Shown piece after piece: positions 1 through 8,310 of a stretch of DNA of 64,000 nt. Source of the stretch: Mucilaginibacter xinganensis. Its GTDB lineage: Bacteria > Bacteroidota > Bacteroidia > Sphingobacteriales > Sphingobacteriaceae. Both the position numbers and the translations under genes were made by a program. The DNA is taken from positions 4,092,001-4,156,000 of the forward strand of contig NZ_CP022743.1 of the NCBI RefSeq assembly GCF_002257585.1. The letters run 5' to 3'. Every line of letters begins with the position of its first letter. The stretch's first letter is position 1. The notes under the pieces are model-generated. The model saw nothing but the letters and a program-made list of their open reading frames with translations, searched no databases and was not told the DNA's origin.

Positions 1-684
1 TTTAAATAATATTTGCCCGCTAACATTATCGTCCGCAGGGGTATCGCCGGCCTGGTTTAAAGAGAATCCCTGGTATTTTTCAGGCTCCCCAAAAAAGAAC
101 AGCATCAGGTCAAGCTGGTGCGGCGCAAGGTCATGAAAATAGCCACCGCCCGATAGTTCGGGATGAACGCGCCAGTTATCGGCTACATCGGCTGCCGTCT
201 CAGCTTTCCGGCTTTGCCACATCCTGATTTGTACGGTACGGATCTCGCCAACAAGCCCACTTTCAAGTAATTGTTTCACTTTTAAAAACATTGGTACACC
301 CCGGCGGTAATGGGCCACGGTTAGCTTTTGATTCGGATGCTGTTTAACCGCTTCAGCAATCATTCGGGCTTCAGCTGCGTTACGCGTAACGGGCTTTTCT
401 ACATAAACGTTGAAACCTTTTTTAAGGGCAGCTATGGCATACGGCATGTGCGATGCCGGTGGGGTAGCAATATAAACAGCATTAATATTGGGGTCGTCCA
501 GCAGTTTATCAGCATCACTGTACCAGGTGCCAACGCCGTGGCGCAGGGCGTAGTCAGCAGCTTTTTCCGCATCGCGTCGCATTACCGCTATGAGCTTACT
601 ATTTGCAATTTTGCTAAATGCCGGGCCGCTTTTTTTTTCCGTTACATTGCCGCAACCTATTATTCCCCAGTTTACTTCTGACAT
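1..684 (-). CDS. Gfo/Idh/MocA family oxidoreductase (3' end outside window)
   Basis: The first 228 codons of an NAD(P)-dependent dehydrogenase are visible; the reading frame stays open to base 1, so the C-terminus lies outside. The protein begins MSEVNWGIIGCGNVTEKKSG, a Rossmann nucleotide-binding start with GxGxxx, and carries the family motif EKP at about residue 109 (YVEKPVTRN), where the lysine is normally catalytic. The second, alpha/beta substrate domain begins near residue 120. The ATG at 684-682 is the natural start because the Rossmann strand follows directly. The substrate is not predictable; family members oxidise sugars, inositols or related polyols. It is transcribed away from the aldo/keto reductase block with a short gap. 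Confidence 0.9.
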   Translation of the reverse strand, partial: MSEVNWGIIGCGNVTEKKSGPAFSKIANSKLIAVMRRDAEKAADYALRHGVGTWYSDADKLLDDPNINAVYIATPPASHMPYAIAALKKGFNVYVEKPVTRNAAEARMIAEAVKQHPNQKLTVAHYRRGVPMFLKVKQLLESGLVGEIRTVQIRMWQSRKAETAADVADNWRVHPELSGGGYFHDLAPHQLDLMLFFFGEPEKYQGFSLNQAGDTPADDNVSGQILFK

Positions 685-770
685 ATTTTTTATAGAGAGC
701 AACGAAACAGTCGGGTTAGAAACTTTTAATTGATGCTTCTACTAACGCCCACTGTTTTTATCCTTAAATC

Positions 771-1760
771 TTAGTTTAATATTTCTTCAATTTTTGCCAA
801 TTCTTCTTTCGAAAATTCAATATTGTCGAGGCATTTTAATGAATCAGCTAATTGCTCAGCCCTGCTTGCACCTATAAGTACAGAGGTTATCCTATGATCT
901 TTTAGCAACCAGGCTAATGCCATTTGCGCCAATGTTTGTCCGCGTTGCAGGGCTATCTCATTCAGTCGCGTTATCTGGCTTATACGTTCTTCGGTTACCT
1001 GGCTTTCCTGTAAAAAACCTGTTGATTTGGCCGCCCTTGAATCTGCCGGGATGCCGTGCAGGTATTTATTGGTTAATAACCCCTGTGCCAGCGGCGAAAA
1101 CGGGATGCAGCCCACACCATCTTTTTCTAAAACATCAAGTAATCCCCCTTCAACCCAACGTTCAAACATGGAGTATTTGGGCTGATGGATGAGGCATGGC
1201 GTGCCCAGCCGTTTTAAAATGGCAATTGCTTCATCAGCTTCCCTGGCCGGGTAGTTAGAAATGCCTGCATACAGTGCTTTTCCCTGCCTTACTATTAAAT
1301 CAAGTGCACCCATCGTTTCTTCAAGCGGTGTTTCCGGGTCCGGGCGGTGATGGTAAAATATATCAACATATTCCAGCCCCATTCGCTGTAAGCTTTGATC
1401 AAGGCTGGATACAAGGTACTTTTTCGATCCCCAGTCGCCATAGGGGCCATCCCACATGGTATAGCCTGCTTTGCTGCTGATGATCATTTCGTCGCGGTAG
1501 CCGCGAAAATCTTCTTTCAAAATGCGACCGAAGTTTTCTTCTGCTGACCCCGGAGGAGGGCCGTAATTATTGGCGAGATCGAAATGGGTGATGCCGCTAT
1601 CAAAAGCGAGGTGTAATATTTTGCGGTAGGTTTCGGTAACATCTACATGCCCGAAATTGTGCCACAGACCCAGTGAAACCGCCGGAAGCTTGATGCCGCT
1701 TTTTCCGCAGCGGCGGTATTGCATTTTTTCGTATCGGTTTTCTGCAGGTACGTAAGTCAT
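771..1760 (-). CDS. aldo/keto reductase (YghZ/Gpr-like)
   Basis: A 329-residue cytosolic NADPH-dependent aldo/keto reductase. The N-terminus (YRRCGKSGIKLPAVSLGLWH) and the insertion WDGPYGDWGSKKYL resemble the AKR14 branch that includes E. coli YghZ, an L-glyceraldehyde-3-phosphate/methylglyoxal reductase. The tetrad is visible: Asp in FDLANNYGP, Tyr in the same segment, Lys in SSKAGYT and His in FYHHRPD. The C-terminal cofactor loop (SVLIGASRAEQL) is intact and length is normal. The upstream partial oxidoreductase is on the same strand downstream of this gene, so the two could be cotranscribed. Exact substrate is inference from similarity. Confidence 0.92.
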   Translation of the reverse strand: MTYVPAENRYEKMQYRRCGKSGIKLPAVSLGLWHNFGHVDVTETYRKILHLAFDSGITHFDLANNYGPPPGSAEENFGRILKEDFRGYRDEMIISSKAGYTMWDGPYGDWGSKKYLVSSLDQSLQRMGLEYVDIFYHHRPDPETPLEETMGALDLIVRQGKALYAGISNYPAREADEAIAILKRLGTPCLIHQPKYSMFERWVEGGLLDVLEKDGVGCIPFSPLAQGLLTNKYLHGIPADSRAAKSTGFLQESQVTEERISQITRLNEIALQRGQTLAQMALAWLLKDHRITSVLIGASRAEQLADSLKCLDNIEFSKEELAKIEEILN

Positions 1761-1868
1761 AAATTTGGTTGAGTTGGTTTTAACTAAAGTAAAAATAGAC
1801 TTTTAAATAAATAACCGAAGTAAATTATTTTTTTCATGGCTTATCCCGCGATTTGCGGAAGGGATAGG

Positions 1869-3206
1869 TCAGACCACCTCTGCCACAACAAAAGTGCTCC
1901 CGCCTGCAAAAACCAGGTCGCCATGGCCGGCATTTTGCCGTGCCGCTGCTAGTGCTGCTTTTACCGATGGGTAGGTGTCGCCATGCAAACCAAATCCTTC
2001 AGCTTTAAGCCATAAGCTTTTTTCATCAAGGCCACGCGGAATATCGGGCCTGCAAAAATAGTAAAGGGCATTTGTTGGGAGTATGGTTAAAATTTTGCTG
2101 ATATCTTTATCATTTACCACACCTAAAACAAAATGCAGCTTGTTATATGTTACACCTGCAATATTTTGCAGCACTTCCTGCATGCCCTCCGGGTTGTGGC
2201 CGGTATCGCAAATAGTTAGTGGGTTGGTGCTTAAAACTTCCCAGCGGCCGTGTAAGCCTGTTAAGGTTTTTACCTGCCACAACGCAGTTTTTATGTGCTC
2301 ATCAGTAATTATAAAGCCCTGTGTGTGCAGTTCATCAACAGCGCATAGTACTGCTTTTATATTTTTAAGCTGGTAGGTGCCTGTTAAGTCGAGTTGGATA
2401 TTAGAAATTAGCTGCTGGCGATTAGCAGTTAGTTGATTGCTTTTAAGTTCTATATTTAAAAACTCATTCGCATTACCTTCTACCCCCTGATCTATAGCTC
2501 CAGATGGCTGACCGCTTATTTTCGACGTCATCACCTCCGAAGCAAAAGTAATTTTTGATTTGCAAGCTTTGGCTTTGGATATAAACACGTCGGCAACCTC
2601 CTCCTGGTACTCACCAACAATTACCGGGATTCCCTGCTTAATAATCCCTGCTTTTTCGGCTGCTATCAGCTGAAGCGTATCGCCCAAAATATTCATGTGG
2701 TCCCATCCTATGTTGGTGATCACAGAAAGCAGCGGGGTTATCACATTGGTTGAGTCCAGCCTACCGCCAAGGCCAACTTCAATAACGGCGACATCAACCT
2801 GCTCTTTAGCAAAAACATCAAATGCCAGGGCAACCGTCATTTCAAAAAAAGAGGGGCGAATTTCGTTGAAATGGTGCTGCTGGGTCGCAACAAAATCAAT
2901 AACCTGTTGCTCGCTGATCATTTGCCCGTTTATGCGGATACGTTCCCTGAAATCTTTTAAATGGGGTGAAGTATATAGCCCGGTTTTATAACCTGCGATC
3001 TGTAATATCGCTGCCAGCATGTGCGATGTTGATCCTTTGCCATTTGTACCGCCAACATGCACACATTTAAACTTGTGCTGCGGATTGTCTAGGTTATTCA
3101 ATAACGCAATGGTATTGGTTAGGTCCGCTTTATAGGCTGATGCGCCATCGCGGGTAAAAAGAGGTAGTTGACTATAAAGATATTGAATGGTTTCCGCGTA
3201 GTTCAT
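1869..3206 (-). CDS. folC: bifunctional folylpolyglutamate/dihydrofolate synthase
   Basis: FolC adds glutamate to dihydropteroate and to folates using ATP. The P-loop GTNGKGSTSHM, the DxxxLGGRLDSTNV segment and the C-terminal GSTFVVAEVV are present. I take the ATG at 3206 (MNYAETIQYLYSQLPLF) rather than in-frame upstream starts at 3239 and 3224, because Bacteroidota homologues begin at this point and the upstream codons run through a palindromic intergenic repeat. The segment between about residues 205 and 250 is long and low in complexity (SKISGQPSGAIDQG, then SNQLTANRQQL) and part of it resembles an intergenic repeat read in frame. It is the last gene of the TPR-barrel-exbBD-tonB run. Confidence 0.95.
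   Translation of the reverse strand: MNYAETIQYLYSQLPLFTRDGASAYKADLTNTIALLNNLDNPQHKFKCVHVGGTNGKGSTSHMLAAILQIAGYKTGLYTSPHLKDFRERIRINGQMISEQQVIDFVATQQHHFNEIRPSFFEMTVALAFDVFAKEQVDVAVIEVGLGGRLDSTNVITPLLSVITNIGWDHMNILGDTLQLIAAEKAGIIKQGIPVIVGEYQEEVADVFISKAKACKSKITFASEVMTSKISGQPSGAIDQGVEGNANEFLNIELKSNQLTANRQQLISNIQLDLTGTYQLKNIKAVLCAVDELHTQGFIITDEHIKTALWQVKTLTGLHGRWEVLSTNPLTICDTGHNPEGMQEVLQNIAGVTYNKLHFVLGVVNDKDISKILTILPTNALYYFCRPDIPRGLDEKSLWLKAEGFGLHGDTYPSVKAALAAARQNAGHGDLVFAGGSTFVVAEVV
2395..2452 (-). repeat. possible in-frame remnant of an intergenic repeat inside folC
   Basis: On the minus strand this stretch reads AACTAACTGCTAATCGCC and then AGCAGCTAATTTCTAA, the same vocabulary of AACTGCTAA/AACTGCAAA units that fills the exbD-tonB gap (4120-4195). 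It is translated as the odd SNQLTANRQQLISN segment before the conserved DLTGTYQLKN. The resemblance is by eye and short, so this may be chance. Confidence 0.35.
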
Positions 3207-3302
3207 GGTTGGATAGTTGTCCATGGTCGATAGTCCCAAGACATCGGCAAATTTAATTCAATCTTCATAAAAAACCATTTTCTATTGACTATCGTCAACG
3301 GA
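3207..3302. repeat. dispersed palindromic repeat upstream of folC
   Basis: The gap between tonB and folC is made of TGGTCGATAGTCC / GACTATCGTC-type units in both orientations. Its folC-proximal end contains CCATGGACAACTA (minus strand), which is found exactly again just upstream of the yebC-family gene at about 55890-55903. Such units recur in Sphingobacteriaceae intergenic regions (general knowledge). No gene is seen in it. Confidence 0.65.
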
Positions 3303-3309
3303 CTAATTC

Positions 3310-4113
3310 TCAATCCACCTTAAACCTGAAAGTATATTGCCCTTTTTGGGTGCCCGATGCTGGAGTGGATGCCGTAAATTTTGTATTTTTTATTGAATTG
3401 ATACAGGCTTCTATTAAACTCAGGTCTGCACGGGTTTTGGCTCTGTTTGAGGTTGCCGAAATGACGTTGCCGTTTTGATCAACTACGAAATCAACCACAA
3501 CCACACCCGGAATCCGGTGAATATTTTGGGGGTCGGGTGCGCTCACAAAGCTCCAGTTAGGCATATTTAAACCATTGCCCGATCCACCTTTCCCATAATT
3601 ATCACTCAGGGTCGATCCATTTTTGCTCCCCTGGTTACCGGGGGTTGCCGCAGTGCCATCGCCCTCGCCTGCGCCTTTATTGGTAGCCCCTTTATATAGC
3701 GCGTTTTGGTTCACAACTGCTTTAGCTGCCGGTTTAACCGGCTGGGTAGCTACCGTTTGACTTTGCTTTTTTGAATTAACAGCCACTGTAGGCGCATCTT
3801 CTGCGCCCTGGGTTACTACTTTTTTGTCGCTGTTATCCTCCTGCGTTTTTTGTTCGGTAGGCGGGGCTGTATTTACCTTTGTTGGCTGAGTTTTATTTGC
3901 CTTTTCCGCAACGGATGGCTCTTCGGTGCTTGATTGATTGGTACCCATACCTTCGTCAACCGTACCATAGTTTACCAGTATGCCACCGGTACCATCCTGC
4001 TGAACCGGCGGATTTATGAAAACAATAAAATAGCACAATGCAATTACAACGGCAAGTATAACGCCCGTTGCTAAAAATGCTTTGGGATAATTATTTTCTT
4101 CTTCCTGGTACAT
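3310..4113 (-). CDS. TonB-family energy transducer
   Basis: A 267-residue TonB protein that would carry proton-motive energy from ExbBD to outer-membrane partners. It has one N-terminal membrane helix (about residues 12-33), a long Thr/Lys/Gln/Pro-rich periplasmic linker (40-195) and a TonB C-terminal domain (about 200-267) with IPGVVVVDFVVDQNGNVISA and a terminal YTFRFKVD strand. It lies 91 bp after exbD on the same strand, so it is likely the dedicated partner of this motor. The linker is more acidic and Gly-rich than the classic Pro-Lys TonB linker. Confidence 0.9.
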   Translation of the reverse strand: MYQEEENNYPKAFLATGVILAVVIALCYFIVFINPPVQQDGTGGILVNYGTVDEGMGTNQSSTEEPSVAEKANKTQPTKVNTAPPTEQKTQEDNSDKKVVTQGAEDAPTVAVNSKKQSQTVATQPVKPAAKAVVNQNALYKGATNKGAGEGDGTAATPGNQGSKNGSTLSDNYGKGGSGNGLNMPNWSFVSAPDPQNIHRIPGVVVVDFVVDQNGNVISATSNRAKTRADLSLIEACINSIKNTKFTASTPASGTQKGQYTFRFKVD

Positions 4114-4204
4114 GTTCAGTTAGCAGTTTTGGTTCGCAGTTTGCAGTTATTATTTGGCAGCAATATGTTTAACTGCCAACTACTAGCTACCCGCTTAAAA
4201 CTTC
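4114..4204. repeat. dispersed repeat between exbD and tonB
   Basis: The gap contains units such as GTTAGCAGTTTTGG, CGCAGTTTGCAGTTA and AACTGCCAACTACTAG: a degenerate direct and inverted AACTGC/GCAGTT repeat. Similar wording occurs at 21296-21377 before the second FtsX-like permease. No gene is seen in it. Confidence 0.55.
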
Positions 4205-4603
4205 TTATTTCGGTTCTGTTGCCAAAACCATTTTAATATTTAATTTTTGCGATACATCCATTACCGCCACCACATCCTGTATAGCCACAGTTTTGTCAAC
4301 ATACAAAACTATAGTAAGTTCTGTAGCCATTTTTTTGTAGCCGGCTAAAACGGTTGGCAGGTCAGCAACAGCAACAACCTTTTTATCAACGGTATATTGA
4401 AGATCTTTACTGATGGATACATTAATGGTTTTTTTAGAAACCGACTGGCCCGATGATGATTTAGGCAGTAGTAACTTTACCACGTTCGGATTGGTCACCG
4501 TTGATGCGATCAGGAAAAAAAGGAGCAGGAAAAACATAATGTCATTCATTGCCGATGTATGCACCTCGGCCGATACCCCTCTTTGTTTTTTTCTTAAATT
4601 CAT
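4205..4603 (-). CDS. exbD: biopolymer transport protein ExbD/TolR family
   Basis: A 132-residue motor subunit that forms the rotor-like dimer inside the ExbB ring. A short basic cytoplasmic N-terminus is followed by one membrane helix (about 19-38) carrying the essential Asp at position 21 in AMNDIMFFLLLFFLIAS, the residue protonated in known ExbD/TolR proteins. The periplasmic domain (45-132) has normal length. Its ATG overlaps the exbB stop by the ATGA arrangement, so translation is coupled. Confidence 0.95.
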   Translation of the reverse strand: MNLRKKQRGVSAEVHTSAMNDIMFFLLLFFLIASTVTNPNVVKLLLPKSSSGQSVSKKTINVSISKDLQYTVDKKVVAVADLPTVLAGYKKMATELTIVLYVDKTVAIQDVVAVMDVSQKLNIKMVLATEPK

Positions 4604-5313
4604 TTGCTCGGTTCTTCTAACAGGTCAATAAATTCAATGGCATCGGTTTCAAGCTTCAGTATCACTTTATCAACCATCATATTTAAAATATGATAACACA
4701 CATAAGCCACAATACCTACAAATAAACCGGCTGCCGAGGTAACCATTTTAACATATAATCCACCGGATATAACGCCCATACTGATGTTATCCGTCTTTGA
4801 GATATCATAAAAAATTTTGATAACCCCGGCAATGGTTCCCAGGAAACCAAACATGGGTGCAATACCTGCAACTATACCCAAAATACCAATATTCTTTTCC
4901 AGTTTTGATACTTCCAGCTTGCCGATGTTTTCAATTGCGCCTTCAATATCCTTAATGGGGCGGCCAATTCTTAAAAGGCCTTTTTGCAGCATCCTGCCCA
5001 ATGGCGTATTGCTGTTGCGGCAAATGGCCACAGCCGACTCAAGGTTTCCTGAAATAATGCTTGAACGTACCTGCATCATCAGGTTCGATTCGTTTTTGGA
5101 GGCTTTACGAATGGTAAAATATCTTTCAAAAAATATCACCAGGCCCAGAACCGCCAAAATACCTATCGGGACCATTACCCAACCGCCTTTTATCAGCAAA
5201 TCGCCAAAACGCAATTCTTGCTGGGGCAGGGCTGCCAGTTGTTGGCCCGCCTGTTTGGCGGTGTCTATAAGCTTATTTGCAGTGTCGGTAGCCTGTATAA
5301 ATAGTAATGTCAT
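4600..5313 (-). CDS. exbB: MotA/TolQ/ExbB proton channel protein
   Basis: A 237-residue ExbB-type stator with three membrane segments: about 43-63 (WVMVPIGILAVLGLVIFFER), 135-162 (GILGIVAGIAPMFGFLGTIA) and 178-208. The conserved pore-lining small-residue and Thr pattern of the second and third segments is present. The N-terminal periplasmic extension is short. It starts one base after the stop of the HU/SPOR gene and overlaps exbD by 4 bp, so all three are probably one transcript. Confidence 0.95.
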   Translation of the reverse strand: MTLLFIQATDTANKLIDTAKQAGQQLAALPQQELRFGDLLIKGGWVMVPIGILAVLGLVIFFERYFTIRKASKNESNLMMQVRSSIISGNLESAVAICRNSNTPLGRMLQKGLLRIGRPIKDIEGAIENIGKLEVSKLEKNIGILGIVAGIAPMFGFLGTIAGVIKIFYDISKTDNISMGVISGGLYVKMVTSAAGLFVGIVAYVCYHILNMMVDKVILKLETDAIEFIDLLEEPSK

Positions 5314-5314
5314 C

Positions 5315-6400
5315 TTAAAAATTTATTGGTATTATGTATGATTTTTGATCGATTTTTGCTGCTTTTTTTAGTTCAGCCATTTTGGTGTCCGCATCATCTT
5401 GTGTTGCAAAAGTACCCACAGATATTTTTAACAGCGGACCGGGTGCGTCTGTTAATATTTTGGCGTCAAGGCCCTTGTCCTTTAAACGTTTTACTTCCGC
5501 GTTAGCAGCTCCAATCCGTTTCCGCTTTATGCTGCCCACAACTATTTCGTAACGTACATGTACAACCGTGTCAGTTTTTGCAGCGTTATTTGTTGATGCA
5601 ACTACCGGCGGCGAAGTTACAACTGGTGCTTTTTTTATATCTGTATCTTTTTTAACGGGTACAGGCTGTGCTTTCTTAATAGAGTCAGTATTCTCTTCGT
5701 GCCTGTAAACCGGCACAACGGTATCTGCCTTACCGGTCATCCGCTGGTAAGTAGCGCCTAGTTTATCAAATGCTTCCGGGTAAAATTTGTAAATACCAAA
5801 AACGGCAAGTACTATAACTGTTAATGCAATTAAAAGAATCAGCCAGATATTTTTCCTTTTCTTTTGTACAGGTTCATCTTCAAAATAACTGTCGTGTTCG
5901 TGCGGTTGGGCAGCCACAGGTTTTGAAATAAACACCGGCGCCGGTGAAGCTTCTGTGACAGCTGGCTTTGCGGGCTGCTGGCTTGCTGATGGGCTTAACT
6001 TGTAAATGTTAACAATCGGATAGCCGTAGAACTCCGGGTCATCGGCTATTCTGTCGTTAGCTTTAAAAATAAGCTGATCCTGGTCGGCATAAAACAGGCC
6101 AAGATCGGCAAAAAGGTACTTGCCTGTTGAAGCCTGCTCACGAAGTTTACCAACAAATTTCTCTGTAAAGTATTTGGAAGATGCCAGCGAAATATTTTTT
6201 TTATCTGCAACATATTGCGCAAAAGTATCATCCTCTTTAGGCTCGGGCACAAACTTCACCTTATGATAAGGAGGGTAAAACCTGGCTTCGTTGTCGTCAT
6301 AATATCCGCTCACCCGTTCGCGCACAAAATAGCCGAGGCCGGGTACGCTTACTTCCTCGTACTGCCCCAATAATTCTCTTAAATAATCGGCTAAATTCAT
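5315..6400 (-). CDS. HU-CCDC81-type / SPOR domain inner-membrane protein
   Basis: A 361-residue protein with a cytosolic N-terminal pair of HU-like domains of the prokaryotic CCDC81 type (about 1-65 and 66-137; motifs VSVPGLGYFVRE and FADLGLFY), a Pro-rich linker, one membrane helix (184-206), a second linker with many Lys/Pro/Asp residues, and a C-terminal SPOR domain (about 283-361) that in other proteins binds denuded peptidoglycan glycan strands. The topology places HU in the cytosol and SPOR in the periplasm. It sits immediately upstream of exbB, suggesting that it anchors the Ton motor to the cell wall or links it to chromosome or division; this role is inference. Confidence 0.88.
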   Translation of the reverse strand: MNLADYLRELLGQYEEVSVPGLGYFVRERVSGYYDDNEARFYPPYHKVKFVPEPKEDDTFAQYVADKKNISLASSKYFTEKFVGKLREQASTGKYLFADLGLFYADQDQLIFKANDRIADDPEFYGYPIVNIYKLSPSASQQPAKPAVTEASPAPVFISKPVAAQPHEHDSYFEDEPVQKKRKNIWLILLIALTVIVLAVFGIYKFYPEAFDKLGATYQRMTGKADTVVPVYRHEENTDSIKKAQPVPVKKDTDIKKAPVVTSPPVVASTNNAAKTDTVVHVRYEIVVGSIKRKRIGAANAEVKRLKDKGLDAKILTDAPGPLLKISVGTFATQDDADTKMAELKKAAKIDQKSYIIPINF

Positions 6401-6460
6401 TTCGCTAAAAGTACGCTTTATTATAAAATATCAAAACCCGGTGTGCCGGACAGGCAAATC

Positions 6461-8308
6461 TTAAAAACTATACCCTACACCGCCAAATATATTAAATCCA
6501 TAATCAGGATAAAATAAATAGCGTTGGCCGCTGGCATTCAATATATTATTTACATGAATGAATACCGAAAACCTATTGGTAGCCTTATAATCAACAGCGC
6601 CGCTCAAATCAGCAAACGAGTTGATGTTAGCATTGGCAGTTGTTGTTGCAGTAGCGGGAAACTGGTATGGATCCGTTATTGAACCGCGGATCAGCAGCGT
6701 TCCTGACACCGTTATCTTGTTATTTATGTTAAAAACGGTACCACCTTTAAACAAAAATTTTGGAAGGTTCCAGGGCTCGCTAACGGTTGCCATCTGGTAG
6801 TCTTTAAATTCAATTCTGCCAAAAATATCAACATCATCCGAAACCTTATAGTCCAGTTCGCCGGTGAGCCCGCTCACACGTGAACGACCGCCGTCATATA
6901 TCACTTTAAACCTGTTGTAGCCGGTCGCAAAATTAAAGTCGCTCACAAATAGCGGCATATTTTTAATTTCATTACGGTATATGGTAGCCTTAAATCCAAG
7001 CCCCGGTGCTATCGTGCCTTTTACACCGGCAGCAATATCAAGCTGATCTATTGAATTGGTGAGATCGATATTTTGCCCCAGGTAGGGATTAAGCATTGCA
7101 AAATCATGAATAGATGATTTATTTACATCGCCTTTGGCTTCCACAAAAATACGAACATATTTAGGGATCACCTGTAACTCGGCCCTGGCGGCCGGGAAAA
7201 TATAGAAAGCAGATTTGTAACCAAACTGGTCAACAATGTTTACACCCGCATCAATTTTATAATTATCTCCCTGGAATTTAATGTAAGGGTTAAGCCTTAT
7301 CAAGCTATTGTTGTGATCGTATAAGCTATCCTTCTGTGTGCTCAGGTCAAGCGACGCCGCTAAGCCGGTATAAAACTGGTTGATAGTTTGATTAAAAAAG
7401 CCCGATAGCACCAGGTTGTTTTCCCTGGCCTGGTAAGCATCGCTGAATGCATATCCTTTTAACTTCACTGCATAGGTGAAATCATTTTCAACATCCTTAT
7501 AGTTTTTGGCAAGTTCACCCTCGGCACCTATGGTGCTGAAATGTTGTTTATCTACCTGTAAAACAGCGGGGGCATTGTACTTATCAAAGCCATAAAAATA
7601 GTTGCTGTTGTAATTATAAGTGATCCTTCCGCTAATGTTATTTTCGTCGCCAACACTTTTACCAAATACACCAACCTCTTCTTTAGCCGAGTTTTGTTTG
7701 TACATGGTCCCGTTTTGGGCAAAGTGTTTCAGGTAACCACCTACCTGCAATGCTTCGTCACGGCCATTGGCAAAATACGCCTCGCCATAAGTTGTTTTTA
7801 AACTGCCCAGCCCGGCTTTTACATAGTTATTGGTGGGTAAAGAATCTTGCTCGGCAGGCCTTTTCATAGCATCCAGCTGTTTTATACTGGTGTTAAGCTC
7901 CAATCTTTTATCAACGGGAACATAAACCAATGGGGCTTTAAATGGCGTTTTATCTTCCAGGTCAGGGTTACGCCTGATTTTCACCGCATCAGCCAATACC
8001 GGTTTATATGCAGTGGTAACTACGATCTCTTCAGACAGGTTACCCTGTAAACCATCATTACCACCTTTTTTTAACGTATCAATCCTGGTAGCTGCATCAC
8101 CTAAACTTTTAGCATTGTTTTTTTGCGGAGCTACTTTTGTTTTAGCCGGCTTTTTTTCCGCAGGTTTTGCTGCCGGCTTTTTTGCCGCAACCTTTTGCGC
8201 CGGCTTTTTGGTTTTATGCTTTGTTTGCGCGTTTGCAGGAACAAAGTATAAAACTGTAATTAAGGTAAGCAGCGTGTATATATATTTAAAGTTCATTGCT
8301 TGTCTCAT
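6461..8308 (-). CDS. outer-membrane beta-barrel with Lys/Ala/Pro-rich N-terminus (TonB-receptor-like, no full plug)
   Basis: 615 residues with a signal peptide ending at about residue 28 (ANAQ), then a strongly basic K/A/P-rich segment (29-65), a TonB-box-like stretch EEIVVTTA (93-100), and alternating barrel strands from about 160 to the terminal GGVGYSF. A complete TonB-receptor plug is not evident: only about 60 residues separate the box-like segment from the first strands. The start at 8308 is two bases after the TPR gene stop; an internal ATG at 8296 also gives a good signal peptide. Tight coupling to the TPR gene and the downstream Ton motor suggests one complex. Substrate unknown. Confidence 0.8.
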   Translation of the reverse strand: MRQAMNFKYIYTLLTLITVLYFVPANAQTKHKTKKPAQKVAAKKPAAKPAEKKPAKTKVAPQKNNAKSLGDAATRIDTLKKGGNDGLQGNLSEEIVVTTAYKPVLADAVKIRRNPDLEDKTPFKAPLVYVPVDKRLELNTSIKQLDAMKRPAEQDSLPTNNYVKAGLGSLKTTYGEAYFANGRDEALQVGGYLKHFAQNGTMYKQNSAKEEVGVFGKSVGDENNISGRITYNYNSNYFYGFDKYNAPAVLQVDKQHFSTIGAEGELAKNYKDVENDFTYAVKLKGYAFSDAYQARENNLVLSGFFNQTINQFYTGLAASLDLSTQKDSLYDHNNSLIRLNPYIKFQGDNYKIDAGVNIVDQFGYKSAFYIFPAARAELQVIPKYVRIFVEAKGDVNKSSIHDFAMLNPYLGQNIDLTNSIDQLDIAAGVKGTIAPGLGFKATIYRNEIKNMPLFVSDFNFATGYNRFKVIYDGGRSRVSGLTGELDYKVSDDVDIFGRIEFKDYQMATVSEPWNLPKFLFKGGTVFNINNKITVSGTLLIRGSITDPYQFPATATTTANANINSFADLSGAVDYKATNRFSVFIHVNNILNASGQRYLFYPDYGFNIFGGVGYSF

Positions 8309-8310
8309 TT

